58,071 bases of DNA, taken from the NCBI GenBank assembly GCA_016840135.1, contig JAEOSX010000016.1, positions 1 to 58,071 of the forward strand, given 5' to 3'. The stretch is from Candidatus Hermodarchaeota archaeon. Its GTDB lineage: Archaea; Asgardarchaeota; Hermodarchaeia; Hermodarchaeales; Hermodarchaeaceae. Both the position numbers and the translations under genes were made by a program. Positions within the stretch are counted from its first letter, which is position 1. The number at the start of each line of letters is the position of its first letter. The notes under the pieces were generated by a model. The model ran no database searches. It saw nothing but the letters and a program-made list of their open reading frames with translations, and was not told the DNA's origin. Shown here in pieces: positions 50,896-58,071 of this stretch.

Positions 50896-53007
50896 CTAAC
50901 TCTTACCCTTTTGAAGCTTGGTGATTTTTACTGCAGTGTATTTATACTCAGGTTGTTTGGAGTGTATATCATAGACCGGATTTGTAACAAGATTTGCCAA
51001 TTGACCCTCACCGACACCAAGTAATTCACCATAATGAAAGGGTATGAAGACGGTCCCTGTCGCGACCTGATTTGAAAGACGTGCTGGTAGATGAGCGATG
51101 CCTCGGCGGGAGGTAACCTCTACCTCGTCATCCCCAGTGATACTGTAGCGTTCAGCATCTTTTGGATGAATTTCAATGAAGCCTAAGGGTTCGATGGAGT
51201 TGAGCTCTGGAGCTCGACCAGTGCGGGTTCGGGTATTGAAGTGCGACTTTACTCGACCGGTAATTAAAATGAGTGGGTACTCCGAGTCGACTGATTCAGC
51301 TGGCTCAAAGTAGTCCCGGGCAAGCAGCGCAGCACGGCCACCAGAACGGGGGAAGCGCCTATCAATGAACAGTCTAGGCGTGCCCTTATCATCAGGTATT
51401 CGGCAGGGCAGTTGCAGCCCCACCTTGCCTTGCAGGCGGTGGTAGGTGATACCACTTGCGTCGCAGATGCGGTCGCGAGTAAACCGCTTCCACTCCTCAA
51501 ACACCTCAACTGGTTGATTGTAAGGAAACTCCGCTTTGAAGCCCATAGCTCTAGCTACTAACCAAATGATTTCATAATCAGGTTTTGCTTCTCCTGGGGG
51601 TTCAATTATCTTCTCAACTAGCTCAATTCGCCGTTCGGAGGAGATGAAAGTCCCAGTCTTCTCACACCACTGAGCTGCAGGTAATACAACATCGGCAAGA
51701 CCAGTTGTTTCGGTGGGGAAGATATCTTGTACAATGAGAAGATCCGCTTTCGCTAGCCCCTTTCTGACCCATTGGCTGTGAGGTAAAGAAGCCGCGGGGT
51801 TTGTAGCCATCACCCATAGAGCGCGTATGTCACCTGAGTGTAGTCCCTTGATGATATCCAGAATTGAGCGGCCCACTAGTGGAGATAACTTTTCCACGGG
51901 AATATCCCAGAGAGTTGCCACTTCCTGACGGTGCTGGGGATTAGTTACCAAACGCATACCAGGTAGAAGATGAGATAACGCTCCCACCCAACGATTACCC
52001 AATGCATTAGCTTCACCTGTTATTGAAAGAGGACCAGCACCAAGGCGGCAGAAGTTGTCTGTCAGTAAGGATAGATTGAGCAGCGAGTTGACCTTGAATA
52101 CTGCCTGAGTTGAATGATGATACCCTTGGAACCAGAAGGTAAGCATCGCCTTTGCCTGACCAATAAGACGAGCCGCCTCAATGATTTTTTCTTCAGGACA
52201 TCCGGTAATAAATGCAGCTCTCGAGGGCGGATACAATTGCACGAGCGCTTTCAGATCATCGAAACCAGTACAGAAATTCTTGATACGGTCTTCATTGACC
52301 AAGCCCTCCTCTAGTAATACAAAAGCCAAAGCGTTGTTCAAAGCAACATCAGTACCCGGCTGTATTTGCAGATGAATGTCCGCGATAGCGGCAGTTGAGG
52401 TTCGCCTTGGATCAATAACGATAACCTTAGCACCATTATCCTTCTTAGCCCTCTGCAGGCGACGGAACAAGACAGGGACGCTGATAGCCATATTATTACC
52501 TGCAATAAGAAAGAGGTCAGCTTCTTCGATATCGTCGTAGCAGGTTGGTGGGGCATCCGCACCAAATGTTGAATGGAACCCCATTGCAGCGCTAGCCATA
52601 CAAAGACGGGTACTGCATTCCAAGTTGTTAGTGCCGATAGCAGCCCTCATCAACTTGTTAATTAGGAAATATTCTTCCGTCAAATTAATGGCTCCACCGT
52701 AGAAGGCTATGGCCTGAGGCCCATATTCTTGAATAATACTTTGGAGTCCACTTGCAACATGCAAGATTGCTTCTTCCCATTTCACAGGTAGTAGCGATCC
52801 TTCATTTCGTATCAGGGGCTGTGTCAGCCGGTCCTTTGCAGTGAAAATTTGGGGGTAGCTGGCAGGTAGAAGGCAAATGTCACCCTTGTTCGTGGGGTGG
52901 TCTTCCATACCACGGATACTTACAACCTTTCCCCCTTCGACACCAGCCATCAATCCGCATCCAAGACCACAAAACGAACAAGTTGTTTTATGCCATATGG
53001 TGGTCAT
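50896..53007 (-). CDS. Molybdopterin oxidoreductase, formate dehydrogenase alpha / assimilatory nitrate reductase type
   Basis: A 703-residue MGD enzyme with one [4Fe-4S] cluster at C10, C13, C17 and C45. The probable Mo ligand is Cys136 in STRLCMASA, followed by GADAPPTCYDDIEEADL and IDPRRTSTAAIADI, and the C-terminal MopB domain ends VTNPVYDIHSKQPEYK, as in FdhA and NasA proteins. The residue after C45 is not the Lys usually found there (CLLP instead of CxKG), so the electron route may differ. No beta subunit is adjacent; the ATG has GAGGTGA upstream. Substrate could be formate or another oxyanion. Confidence 0.85.
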   Translation of the reverse strand: MTTIWHKTTCSFCGLGCGLMAGVEGGKVVSIRGMEDHPTNKGDICLLPASYPQIFTAKDRLTQPLIRNEGSLLPVKWEEAILHVASGLQSIIQEYGPQAIAFYGGAINLTEEYFLINKLMRAAIGTNNLECSTRLCMASAAMGFHSTFGADAPPTCYDDIEEADLFLIAGNNMAISVPVLFRRLQRAKKDNGAKVIVIDPRRTSTAAIADIHLQIQPGTDVALNNALAFVLLEEGLVNEDRIKNFCTGFDDLKALVQLYPPSRAAFITGCPEEKIIEAARLIGQAKAMLTFWFQGYHHSTQAVFKVNSLLNLSLLTDNFCRLGAGPLSITGEANALGNRWVGALSHLLPGMRLVTNPQHRQEVATLWDIPVEKLSPLVGRSILDIIKGLHSGDIRALWVMATNPAASLPHSQWVRKGLAKADLLIVQDIFPTETTGLADVVLPAAQWCEKTGTFISSERRIELVEKIIEPPGEAKPDYEIIWLVARAMGFKAEFPYNQPVEVFEEWKRFTRDRICDASGITYHRLQGKVGLQLPCRIPDDKGTPRLFIDRRFPRSGGRAALLARDYFEPAESVDSEYPLILITGRVKSHFNTRTRTGRAPELNSIEPLGFIEIHPKDAERYSITGDDEVEVTSRRGIAHLPARLSNQVATGTVFIPFHYGELLGVGEGQLANLVTNPVYDIHSKQPEYKYTAVKITKLQKGKS

Positions 53008-53209
53008 ACCTTCACCTCATTTTGATTTGAGCCTCATTGGAGCTCTGGAATAAGGAAAACGGGTACAGCTACAAATCGGGAATCTATCCTTCTCTAACTT
53101 CCTAACCAGCTAGAGTTGGTAACCACTTCTGATAAGCTTTTGTAATCGTTAAGGAACCTAGGCTAGAAGCCTGCTGAAAGGCGTTTAATAATTTGAGGAG
53201 AGAGGAATG

Positions 53210-54109
53210 CTAATCGACTAGATTCTTTAGGTGAATTTTATGTTGGCCGAGTTTTCCGTCGAAGTTAACTGCGGATAGGCGAACAAGACCGGGAGATTTA
53301 GCTGCTGCATGGAGTGCTGCCTTCATTCCAGCCTCCACAGCTTGCCTGTTCAACCCATTGAGTACAATTTCTAAGACGCTAGTCACACCCTTGGGGACTA
53401 GGCTGTCAGGGACTTGTTCGCGAAGAGTGGGGCAGAGGCGCGTGTTCGTGGTTGCCTTGAGGAATTGATGACGATTAGCACCGACCTTACTTCCGCTGCG
53501 GCAGATACCACCAGGAAAGGGAGCGACGCATCCATCAACTTCATGGATTGCAGCAACAGCAGCTTCAGCAGCCTTGAGTGTTCCCTCAGGCGTTTTACCC
53601 ATTAATATTAAGTTCCCGCCGCCGACGCCCTTGGCGATTCCGAATTTTTCATCAATTATGAATTCGCCTTCGATTACAGGAATTCGCCACATAAGGAATT
53701 TTTCGCCAACGCGTTTCCGGTCTTCGAATCCGTCACCAAAGTATCTGAGTTGATCACCAACATCAGCCCATTCAGTAGCATTGTCTAGGGCGTTGAAAAC
53801 AGCAGTTGTTGGACAAGTCAGTATACACTGCCCTGTACGTTTCCGCAGTTGTTTGGCAAGGTCTTTTGTCTTGAGGGCGGCGAAGAGGAGTGTTATACCT
53901 GGTCGCCCATCGGGGGTCTCAGATGCTGGTATTATCCTATCGATTCCTGCTTCAATTTTACATTCAATTACAGAAGTTGCGAAGCCAGCAGTGCTTAACG
54001 CTGCAGTTCTCACCCATTCGGGAGAGGCTGCGGTAAACAGAATCCTGGCGACCTGCATGTCAAAGGCTTCTGCAAAAGTGTCTTCGATTTCTACGCCGTT
54101 TAGTTCCAT
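53210..54109 (-). CDS. ftr: Formylmethanofuran:tetrahydromethanopterin N-formyltransferase
   Basis: A 299-residue Ftr that moves the formyl group between methanofuran and H4MPT. The N-terminal MELNGVEIEDTFAEAF and the RILFTAASPEWVR stretch are family hallmarks; FPGGICRSGSKVGANRHQFL near residue 198 and the LVPKGVTSVLEIVLNG segment near 237 match the archaeal enzyme. The length is standard. It follows UbiA on the same strand with a 49-base gap and may have its own TATA-like TTTATTATC. With fwdC-mch opposite, most early H4MPT steps lie within 5 kb. Confidence 0.96.
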   Translation of the reverse strand: MELNGVEIEDTFAEAFDMQVARILFTAASPEWVRTAALSTAGFATSVIECKIEAGIDRIIPASETPDGRPGITLLFAALKTKDLAKQLRKRTGQCILTCPTTAVFNALDNATEWADVGDQLRYFGDGFEDRKRVGEKFLMWRIPVIEGEFIIDEKFGIAKGVGGGNLILMGKTPEGTLKAAEAAVAAIHEVDGCVAPFPGGICRSGSKVGANRHQFLKATTNTRLCPTLREQVPDSLVPKGVTSVLEIVLNGLNRQAVEAGMKAALHAAAKSPGLVRLSAVNFDGKLGQHKIHLKNLVD

Positions 54110-54158
54110 ATTGCGAACCCCGAACCAGATGAACTGAGGTGAGATAATAAAGTTTGCA

Positions 54159-55022
54159 TCAAATCAGATATGTTATCGCAAAACCGATGTAGGTAATTAC
54201 AAACAAGAGGTACATGTGCTTCCAAGAAACATGGTTTCCCTCTAATGTTAACTCATCAGGTTTTCTGAGAAGCAGGTAAACAATGTATAGTCCGTAGAAA
54301 GCTAGCATCGTTAGTGGTAGGGCTGCCGCAGATAGTATGGTAAATGATACGCCAATTGGGATTAGAAAGAATGGTAGCACGAGGAATGGAGAAATTATTT
54401 GTGCTGCTCTTTTTGGCCCATATCTGACTGGCAGTGTCATGATACGATAAACGCGATCACCTTTGATATCACTGAAATCCTTTGTAGTGGCTGCCCCCAG
54501 AAGGTAGAATCCAAATATACCTCCTATAAACCAGGGTAGTGCGATCTCGACAGGTTTTATAGTCACCCAGCCCGCGACAAATAGTAGACAACCCCTTACC
54601 AATGCTATAGACAGATTAGAGAGCACTGTGTGATTCTTCAGTCTAAGAGGCGGCGCGGAATAGAAGATAGTGATAACTACGGTGATCAACATGATTAGGA
54701 AAAATACTGGGTTTACGATATAAGAAAGGGTTACCGAGGCAGCGTAGATGACTCCTCCAAAGATTCCTGCCTGCCTCTTAGATAATCTCCCTGAAGGCAG
54801 GGGTCTTTCAGGCTTGTTAATTGTGTCTACATCGACATCAAAAACCTGATTCACTGCATTGGAGGCCCCATTAGCAAGCAGAGCAGCTAACGCTCCGACT
54901 AGGATTAATGGTGTGAAACTGACCACCGGTTCTACGTTCATTGCGATTAGAGCAGCTGTGGTAAATGCTATGAAGGGCGCTAATAGCGTGAAGGGTCTAA
55001 GTAACAGAAGATAATCCTTCAC
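54159..55022 (-). CDS. UbiA-family prenyltransferase
   Basis: A 287-residue intramembrane aromatic/isoprenoid transferase with about eight to nine helices. The first Asp-rich motif is NQVFDVDVDTINKPERPLPSG (about 74-94) and the second is DFSDIKGDRVYR (about 180). The GTG at 55022 is chosen: it is three bases from the radical SAM stop, has GAGGG upstream and begins right at the family's first helix; a longer GTG start at 55100 would overlap the neighbour by 76 bases. It may be the archaeal digeranylgeranylglyceryl phosphate synthase or a quinone or pigment enzyme. The choice is not settled. Confidence 0.87.
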   Translation of the reverse strand: MKDYLLLLRPFTLLAPFIAFTTAALIAMNVEPVVSFTPLILVGALAALLANGASNAVNQVFDVDVDTINKPERPLPSGRLSKRQAGIFGGVIYAASVTLSYIVNPVFFLIMLITVVITIFYSAPPLRLKNHTVLSNLSIALVRGCLLFVAGWVTIKPVEIALPWFIGGIFGFYLLGAATTKDFSDIKGDRVYRIMTLPVRYGPKRAAQIISPFLVLPFFLIPIGVSFTILSAAALPLTMLAFYGLYIVYLLLRKPDELTLEGNHVSWKHMYLLFVITYIGFAITYLI

Positions 55023-55024
55023 CT

Positions 55025-56200
55025 TTAAGCCCTCAATAGTTTCAGTTTGAAATAAGCCCTGAAAAGAGCTTTCATAATACTTAGTCGTAACCTCTTCCAC
55101 AAGTATCTTTTCTCAGTCAGGTATTTGCCTTCGTCGGGGAGCATGATAATACTCACGAGTATGTTTGGGGCGATGCCGATTGGTATGTTATTTTCTAGAC
55201 ATACTTCATAGACCCTCTTAAAGAGTGGAACCATGTCCTCCGTTTTAGGCGGATTCTCCTTCTCCAAGTCAGTTCCCACACAAGGTCTGAACACACATAC
55301 ATTACTTACTATCCCCTTAGAAGCAAAATGTTCTATGGCTTCAATTGTGCTTTCTGTACTTTCTAATCCTGCGATTATCTCACCAGAAACTTTTCCCTTT
55401 CCGAACAAACCTACACAGTATTCCATTGCATCCATGTATACTTTCTGTCCTATGTGTTGGTGTTTTCCAGGACATACCTCCTTGAACCTTCTTGGGTCGA
55501 ATATCTCTAAGCAGAAAGAGACATGATCAACCCCCAGCTCTTTGAGCCTATCATACTTTTCCAAGCTCTTGGAAGGAGGGCATTGCACCCCCACAAGCAG
55601 CCCTGTTCTATCCTTTATTGCTTGTATATAGGGTTCAAGCTCGTCTAGTGATGTACCCTCATAGTATCCAGTATTGAAATGCACAAATGTAATACCCACT
55701 TCTTTTCGTGCGGCTTGGACTGTTTCAACTACCTCTTCCACGGTTTTTTCGAGCTCTTCTGTCTCCCCCAAGGTTATTCCCACAGAACAGAACCTGCAGT
55801 TCTGTTTGGGTTTCATAGTCCAGAACCCGCATACCTTTGTAGGGTATATTGCAAGGTAAGTACCCTGCATCACCCCTATTCTAGACATCGGCTTTCCAGA
55901 ACTCGTCTTCTGAACATAGAAATGCGGTTCTTTAGGTAGAGTTACTCTGAATACTAGATCAGCGTCTTTTCTTAATACATACCTTCCTTTTTCTTTGTGT
56001 AATGTATAGGGAGAGTCCTTGCAGAAATGCTCTACAACGGGAGCGTTGACCCGGATGTTTTCAGGGAGAATCATTTCAAGACCACTTCCCAGTCCACCCC
56101 GGGTACGAAGTATCGGTGTGCCGTCTTTTTCCAGTTCGCAACTTTTATCGATACGCAGACCTTTACAGAACAAGTCTAGCTTCACATAGCCAGGGTTCAA
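55025..56200 (-). CDS. Radical SAM protein with CX10CX2C cluster motif
   Basis: A 391-residue radical SAM-like enzyme. The cluster motif reads C-GFWTMKPKQN-C-RF-C (about residues 124-138), a CX10CX2C spacing instead of the usual CX3CX2C; downstream are HFNTGYYEG, GVQCPPSK, HVSFCLEIF and GEIIAGLES segments that match the TIM-barrel elements binding SAM. A 90-residue N-terminal extension with YVQKT precedes it. Start is TTG with GGAG upstream. It runs into UbiA with three bases between, so both probably act in one pathway, such as making or altering a prenylated product. The substrate is unknown. Confidence 0.82.
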   Translation of the reverse strand: MNPGYVKLDLFCKGLRIDKSCELEKDGTPILRTRGGLGSGLEMILPENIRVNAPVVEHFCKDSPYTLHKEKGRYVLRKDADLVFRVTLPKEPHFYVQKTSSGKPMSRIGVMQGTYLAIYPTKVCGFWTMKPKQNCRFCSVGITLGETEELEKTVEEVVETVQAARKEVGITFVHFNTGYYEGTSLDELEPYIQAIKDRTGLLVGVQCPPSKSLEKYDRLKELGVDHVSFCLEIFDPRRFKEVCPGKHQHIGQKVYMDAMEYCVGLFGKGKVSGEIIAGLESTESTIEAIEHFASKGIVSNVCVFRPCVGTDLEKENPPKTEDMVPLFKRVYEVCLENNIPIGIAPNILVSIIMLPDEGKYLTEKRYLWKRLRLSIMKALFRAYFKLKLLRA

Positions 56201-56264
56201 GTCAAAAGCTCCATTTTATAGCCGTTTATTGCCCCTCAGAATGCAGCATTGGTCTACTCGCCAA

Positions 56265-56359
56265 TTTTTTATACAGCTTGCCGTACAACCTAAAACCGTT
56301 TAGGTCAGTTTCAGCCAATTCGAAGATGTTAAGCTGAAATATGGTACACCCCCTATAAG
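56265..56359. promoter_or_regulatory. Divergent promoter with inverted repeats upstream of fwdC
   Basis: ACCTAAA-ACCG-TTTAGGT (56288-56305) is a perfect 7-base hairpin; TTTCAGC (56309-56315) and GCTGAAA (56343-56349) form a second inverted repeat with a 27-base spacer. TATAAAAAA on the minus strand at 56265-56273 suits the radical SAM gene, while CTATAAG at 56353-56359 suits fwdC with a short leader. The repeats lie between, where a regulator could act on both directions. Confidence 0.5.
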
Positions 56360-56391
56360 AGCTAGACCAACATCAAATGGAGTAAAAAACC

Positions 56392-57276
56392 ATGCCAAAA
56401 CGAGACGGAACGAAAGTTGTATTGCATTCAGAAATTGACCCAGAAGACCGTATCCCAATCAATGCAAGTGTTCTAACGCCTGACGTTATTGTGGGAAAAT
56501 CTATAGAAAAAATCAGGAAAATCAAACTATGGCATGGGAACAAACAGGTTCCACTAAGTAAGCTCTTTAGAGCAGGTTTCTCTGCCGGTTTGGACATGGG
56601 GGGTCCAACCCTTGATATACACGGCCCCATTTCGACTGTGCGACATCTGGGAGAAGATATGGAGAGAGGGAAAATCATTGTTCACGGCGATGTGGGGATG
56701 CACTGTGGCGTTCGAATGAAAGGCGGATTCATCAGAATAACTCGAAACGCGGACCATTGGCTCGGAGCTGAGATGTCGGGCGGCAAAATTCTAGTGGAAG
56801 GCGATGTAGGCGATAAAGCAGCCTCTGCATATCTTGGGAGCAAATATGGAATGAAGGGAGGTAGCCTTCACATCAAAGGCAATGCGGGTCACGAGCTGGG
56901 AATGGGAATGCGTCGTGGCGTCATCGTAGTTGAGGGCGATACTGACTCTTTTACTGGAACGCGGATGCTTGCTGGTACAATTTTTGTAAGAGGCAAACTC
57001 GGAAAGCGGGCTGGTGCTTCCATGCGCTATAAGGGTAGCATCATCGCTATCGGTGAAGCGACCGATCTGTTACCAACACACGTCTATAATGGTGAATACA
57101 AGTCGATGCTCTTTCTCCGCCTACTCTTTGACGCAATAGAGGGAGAAATCGCAGGAATCAAGTTCACAGAAAAAGAACGCGAAGGACCTTACAGACGCTT
57201 CACCGGCGATTTTGCGGCTGGCGGTCAAGGCGAACTCCTCTTCTTAAGCGAAAACAACACAAGCCTAGGAGGCTAG
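56392..57276 (+). CDS. fwdC: Formylmethanofuran dehydrogenase subunit C
   Basis: A 294-residue FwdC, related to the glutamate synthase C-terminal beta-helix. Repeats of the form G-x-x-G-x-x-M-x-G are seen at VGMHCGVRMKGG, LGAEMSGG, LGMGMRRG, FTGTRMLAG and AGASMRYKG, giving a right-handed helix that scaffolds the Fwd complex. The N-terminal 90 residues match FwdC more than GltS. GGAG precedes the ATG. It shares an operon with mch five bases downstream. It completes A-B-C-D for the complex, though the four subunits are not in one operon here. Confidence 0.94.
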   Translation: MPKRDGTKVVLHSEIDPEDRIPINASVLTPDVIVGKSIEKIRKIKLWHGNKQVPLSKLFRAGFSAGLDMGGPTLDIHGPISTVRHLGEDMERGKIIVHGDVGMHCGVRMKGGFIRITRNADHWLGAEMSGGKILVEGDVGDKAASAYLGSKYGMKGGSLHIKGNAGHELGMGMRRGVIVVEGDTDSFTGTRMLAGTIFVRGKLGKRAGASMRYKGSIIAIGEATDLLPTHVYNGEYKSMLFLRLLFDAIEGEIAGIKFTEKEREGPYRRFTGDFAAGGQGELLFLSENNTSLGG

Positions 57277-57280
57277 AACT

Positions 57281-58071
57281 ATGACTGATAAACGAAGCCT
57301 AAACAAACTCGCATTAGCTGCGGTAAAACAACTAGTTAAGAATAGTGACACATTACGTGTTAAAATTCACCGCGATAAAAACAAAACCACAATTATCGAC
57401 TGTGGAATAGAGGTCCCTGGAAGTCTTGAAGCGGGAAGACTCGTCGCTGAAGCCTGTATGGGAGGACTCGGCACCGTAGATATTGGTTCAACAGCTGTTG
57501 GTGAACATTTCTTTCCAACCGCGCAGGTCAGAACCGATGACCCTGCCCTAGCTTGCCTTGGCGCACAAGTTGCAGGGTGGAGCATCAAAGTGGATGACTT
57601 CTTCGCATTGGGATCAGGCCCTGCCCGCGCCCTTGCCCGCGTTGAAAAGAAACTCTTCGACCATCTCCACTACACCGATAAACACAATGAAGCAGTATTG
57701 CTGCTAGAAACTAGGACAATCCCTGGCTCAGCAGTCTGTGAACATATCGCTGAAAAATGTGGAGTAACGCCTGAGCACCTACACCTTCTAGTTGCTCCCA
57801 CCGCCAGTATCGCAGGATCTGTCCAAATCGCTGCCCGCATTGTAGAAACCCCCATCCACAAACTCGAAAACCTCAAATTCGACCCCCACAAAATCATTAG
57901 CGGAACAGGCGTCACTCCGATTGTACCAATTGCAAGAAAGGATAACCGCGCAATGGGTTTAACGAATGATGCAATCTTGATGATGGGACAGACCTTCTTC
58001 TACATCAAGTCAACCGAGGACGACGACATTGGGGCACTAGTGCAGAAGGTGCCCTCATCAACTTCCTCATC
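57281..58071 (+). CDS. mch: Methenyltetrahydromethanopterin cyclohydrolase (3' end cut by the window)
   Basis: The frame is open from ATG 57281 to the window end (263 codons, stop not reached), about 80% of a normal Mch of roughly 315 residues. It turns 5-formyl-H4MPT into methenyl-H4MPT. Family motifs are DCGIEVPGSLEAG near residue 40, GAQVAGWSIKVDDFFALGSGPARAL near 93-117 and a later GLTNDAILMMGQTFFYI. AGGAGG is nine bases upstream and overlaps the fwdC end region, so translation is coupled. It directly follows fwdC and faces ftr, one step before it in the pathway. Confidence 0.95.
   Translation, partial: MTDKRSLNKLALAAVKQLVKNSDTLRVKIHRDKNKTTIIDCGIEVPGSLEAGRLVAEACMGGLGTVDIGSTAVGEHFFPTAQVRTDDPALACLGAQVAGWSIKVDDFFALGSGPARALARVEKKLFDHLHYTDKHNEAVLLLETRTIPGSAVCEHIAEKCGVTPEHLHLLVAPTASIAGSVQIAARIVETPIHKLENLKFDPHKIISGTGVTPIVPIARKDNRAMGLTNDAILMMGQTFFYIKSTEDDDIGALVQKVPSSTSS

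Overview
The window reads as a chromosomal segment of an archaeon, most likely an Asgard (Promethearchaeati) lineage of the Thorarchaeia kind. The reasons are: a two-repeat gelsolin-like protein (18217-18822), which is an Asgard-type eukaryotic signature; a tetrahydromethanopterin (H4MPT) C1 pathway without any methyl-CoM reductase gene in view; F420 and methanopterin side-chain ligases; archaeal TATA boxes (TTTAAATA-like); and frequent TTG/GTG starts with GGAGG-type Shine-Dalgarno sites. The lineage call is inference from gene content. I saw no rRNA, tRNA, CRISPR array, insertion sequence or phage gene.

Layout. 0-4.5 kb: macro-domain protein, an ECF substrate-binding subunit divergent from a ThiN-domain gene, a methyltransferase, a zinc-finger acetyltransferase and a PurM-like enzyme. 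4.5-9 kb: a giant acetyltransferase/beta-sandwich fusion and an EamA exporter. 9-12 kb: the complete 2-oxoacid (probably 2-oxoglutarate):ferredoxin oxidoreductase korDABC. 12-18 kb: CPBP protease, Cys-rich membrane protein, iron-sulfur flavoprotein, TPM/LemA membrane pair, MobA-like transferase, an ATP-grasp glutamate ligase and CofE. 18-24 kb: gelsolin protein, response regulator with two small unknowns, a large winged-helix regulator and two tandem nucleotidyltransferases. 24-26 kb: fwdD-fwdB. 26-32 kb: two HAD phosphatases, tandem YbjN-like proteins, zinc ribbon, cytidine deaminase, cupin and serine dehydratase. 32-38 kb: PadR/arsM arsenic pair and an ECF transporter with unusual extracellular domains. 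38-44 kb: fwdA, tandem GNAT and a second giant fusion protein. 44-48.5 kb: response regulator, CopA with a PadR-TRASH regulator and a YHS mini-protein. 48.7-53 kb: histidine kinase downstream of a formate dehydrogenase/nitrate reductase-type molybdoenzyme. 53-58 kb: ftr, UbiA and radical SAM facing fwdC and mch (cut by the window end).

How it fits together. The formylmethanofuran dehydrogenase genes (D, B, A, C), ftr and mch give the CO2/formyl end of the archaeal Wood-Ljungdahl or C1-oxidation pathway, but they are split over four loci within 34 kb. CofE, the ATP-grasp ligase and MobA supply F420, methanopterin or F420 tails, and molybdopterin dinucleotide for the same redox network. Kor, the molybdo-oxidoreductase and serine dehydratase point to ferredoxin-linked anaerobic heterotrophy or mixotrophy. 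Two metal/metalloid resistance loci use PadR regulators with palindromic operators around a symmetric TATA box.

The least explained items are the two ~1,070-1,100-residue acetyltransferase fusion proteins, the ECF-linked duplicated extracellular protein, the radical SAM protein with a CX10CX2C cluster motif, and the small genes linked to the first response regulator.
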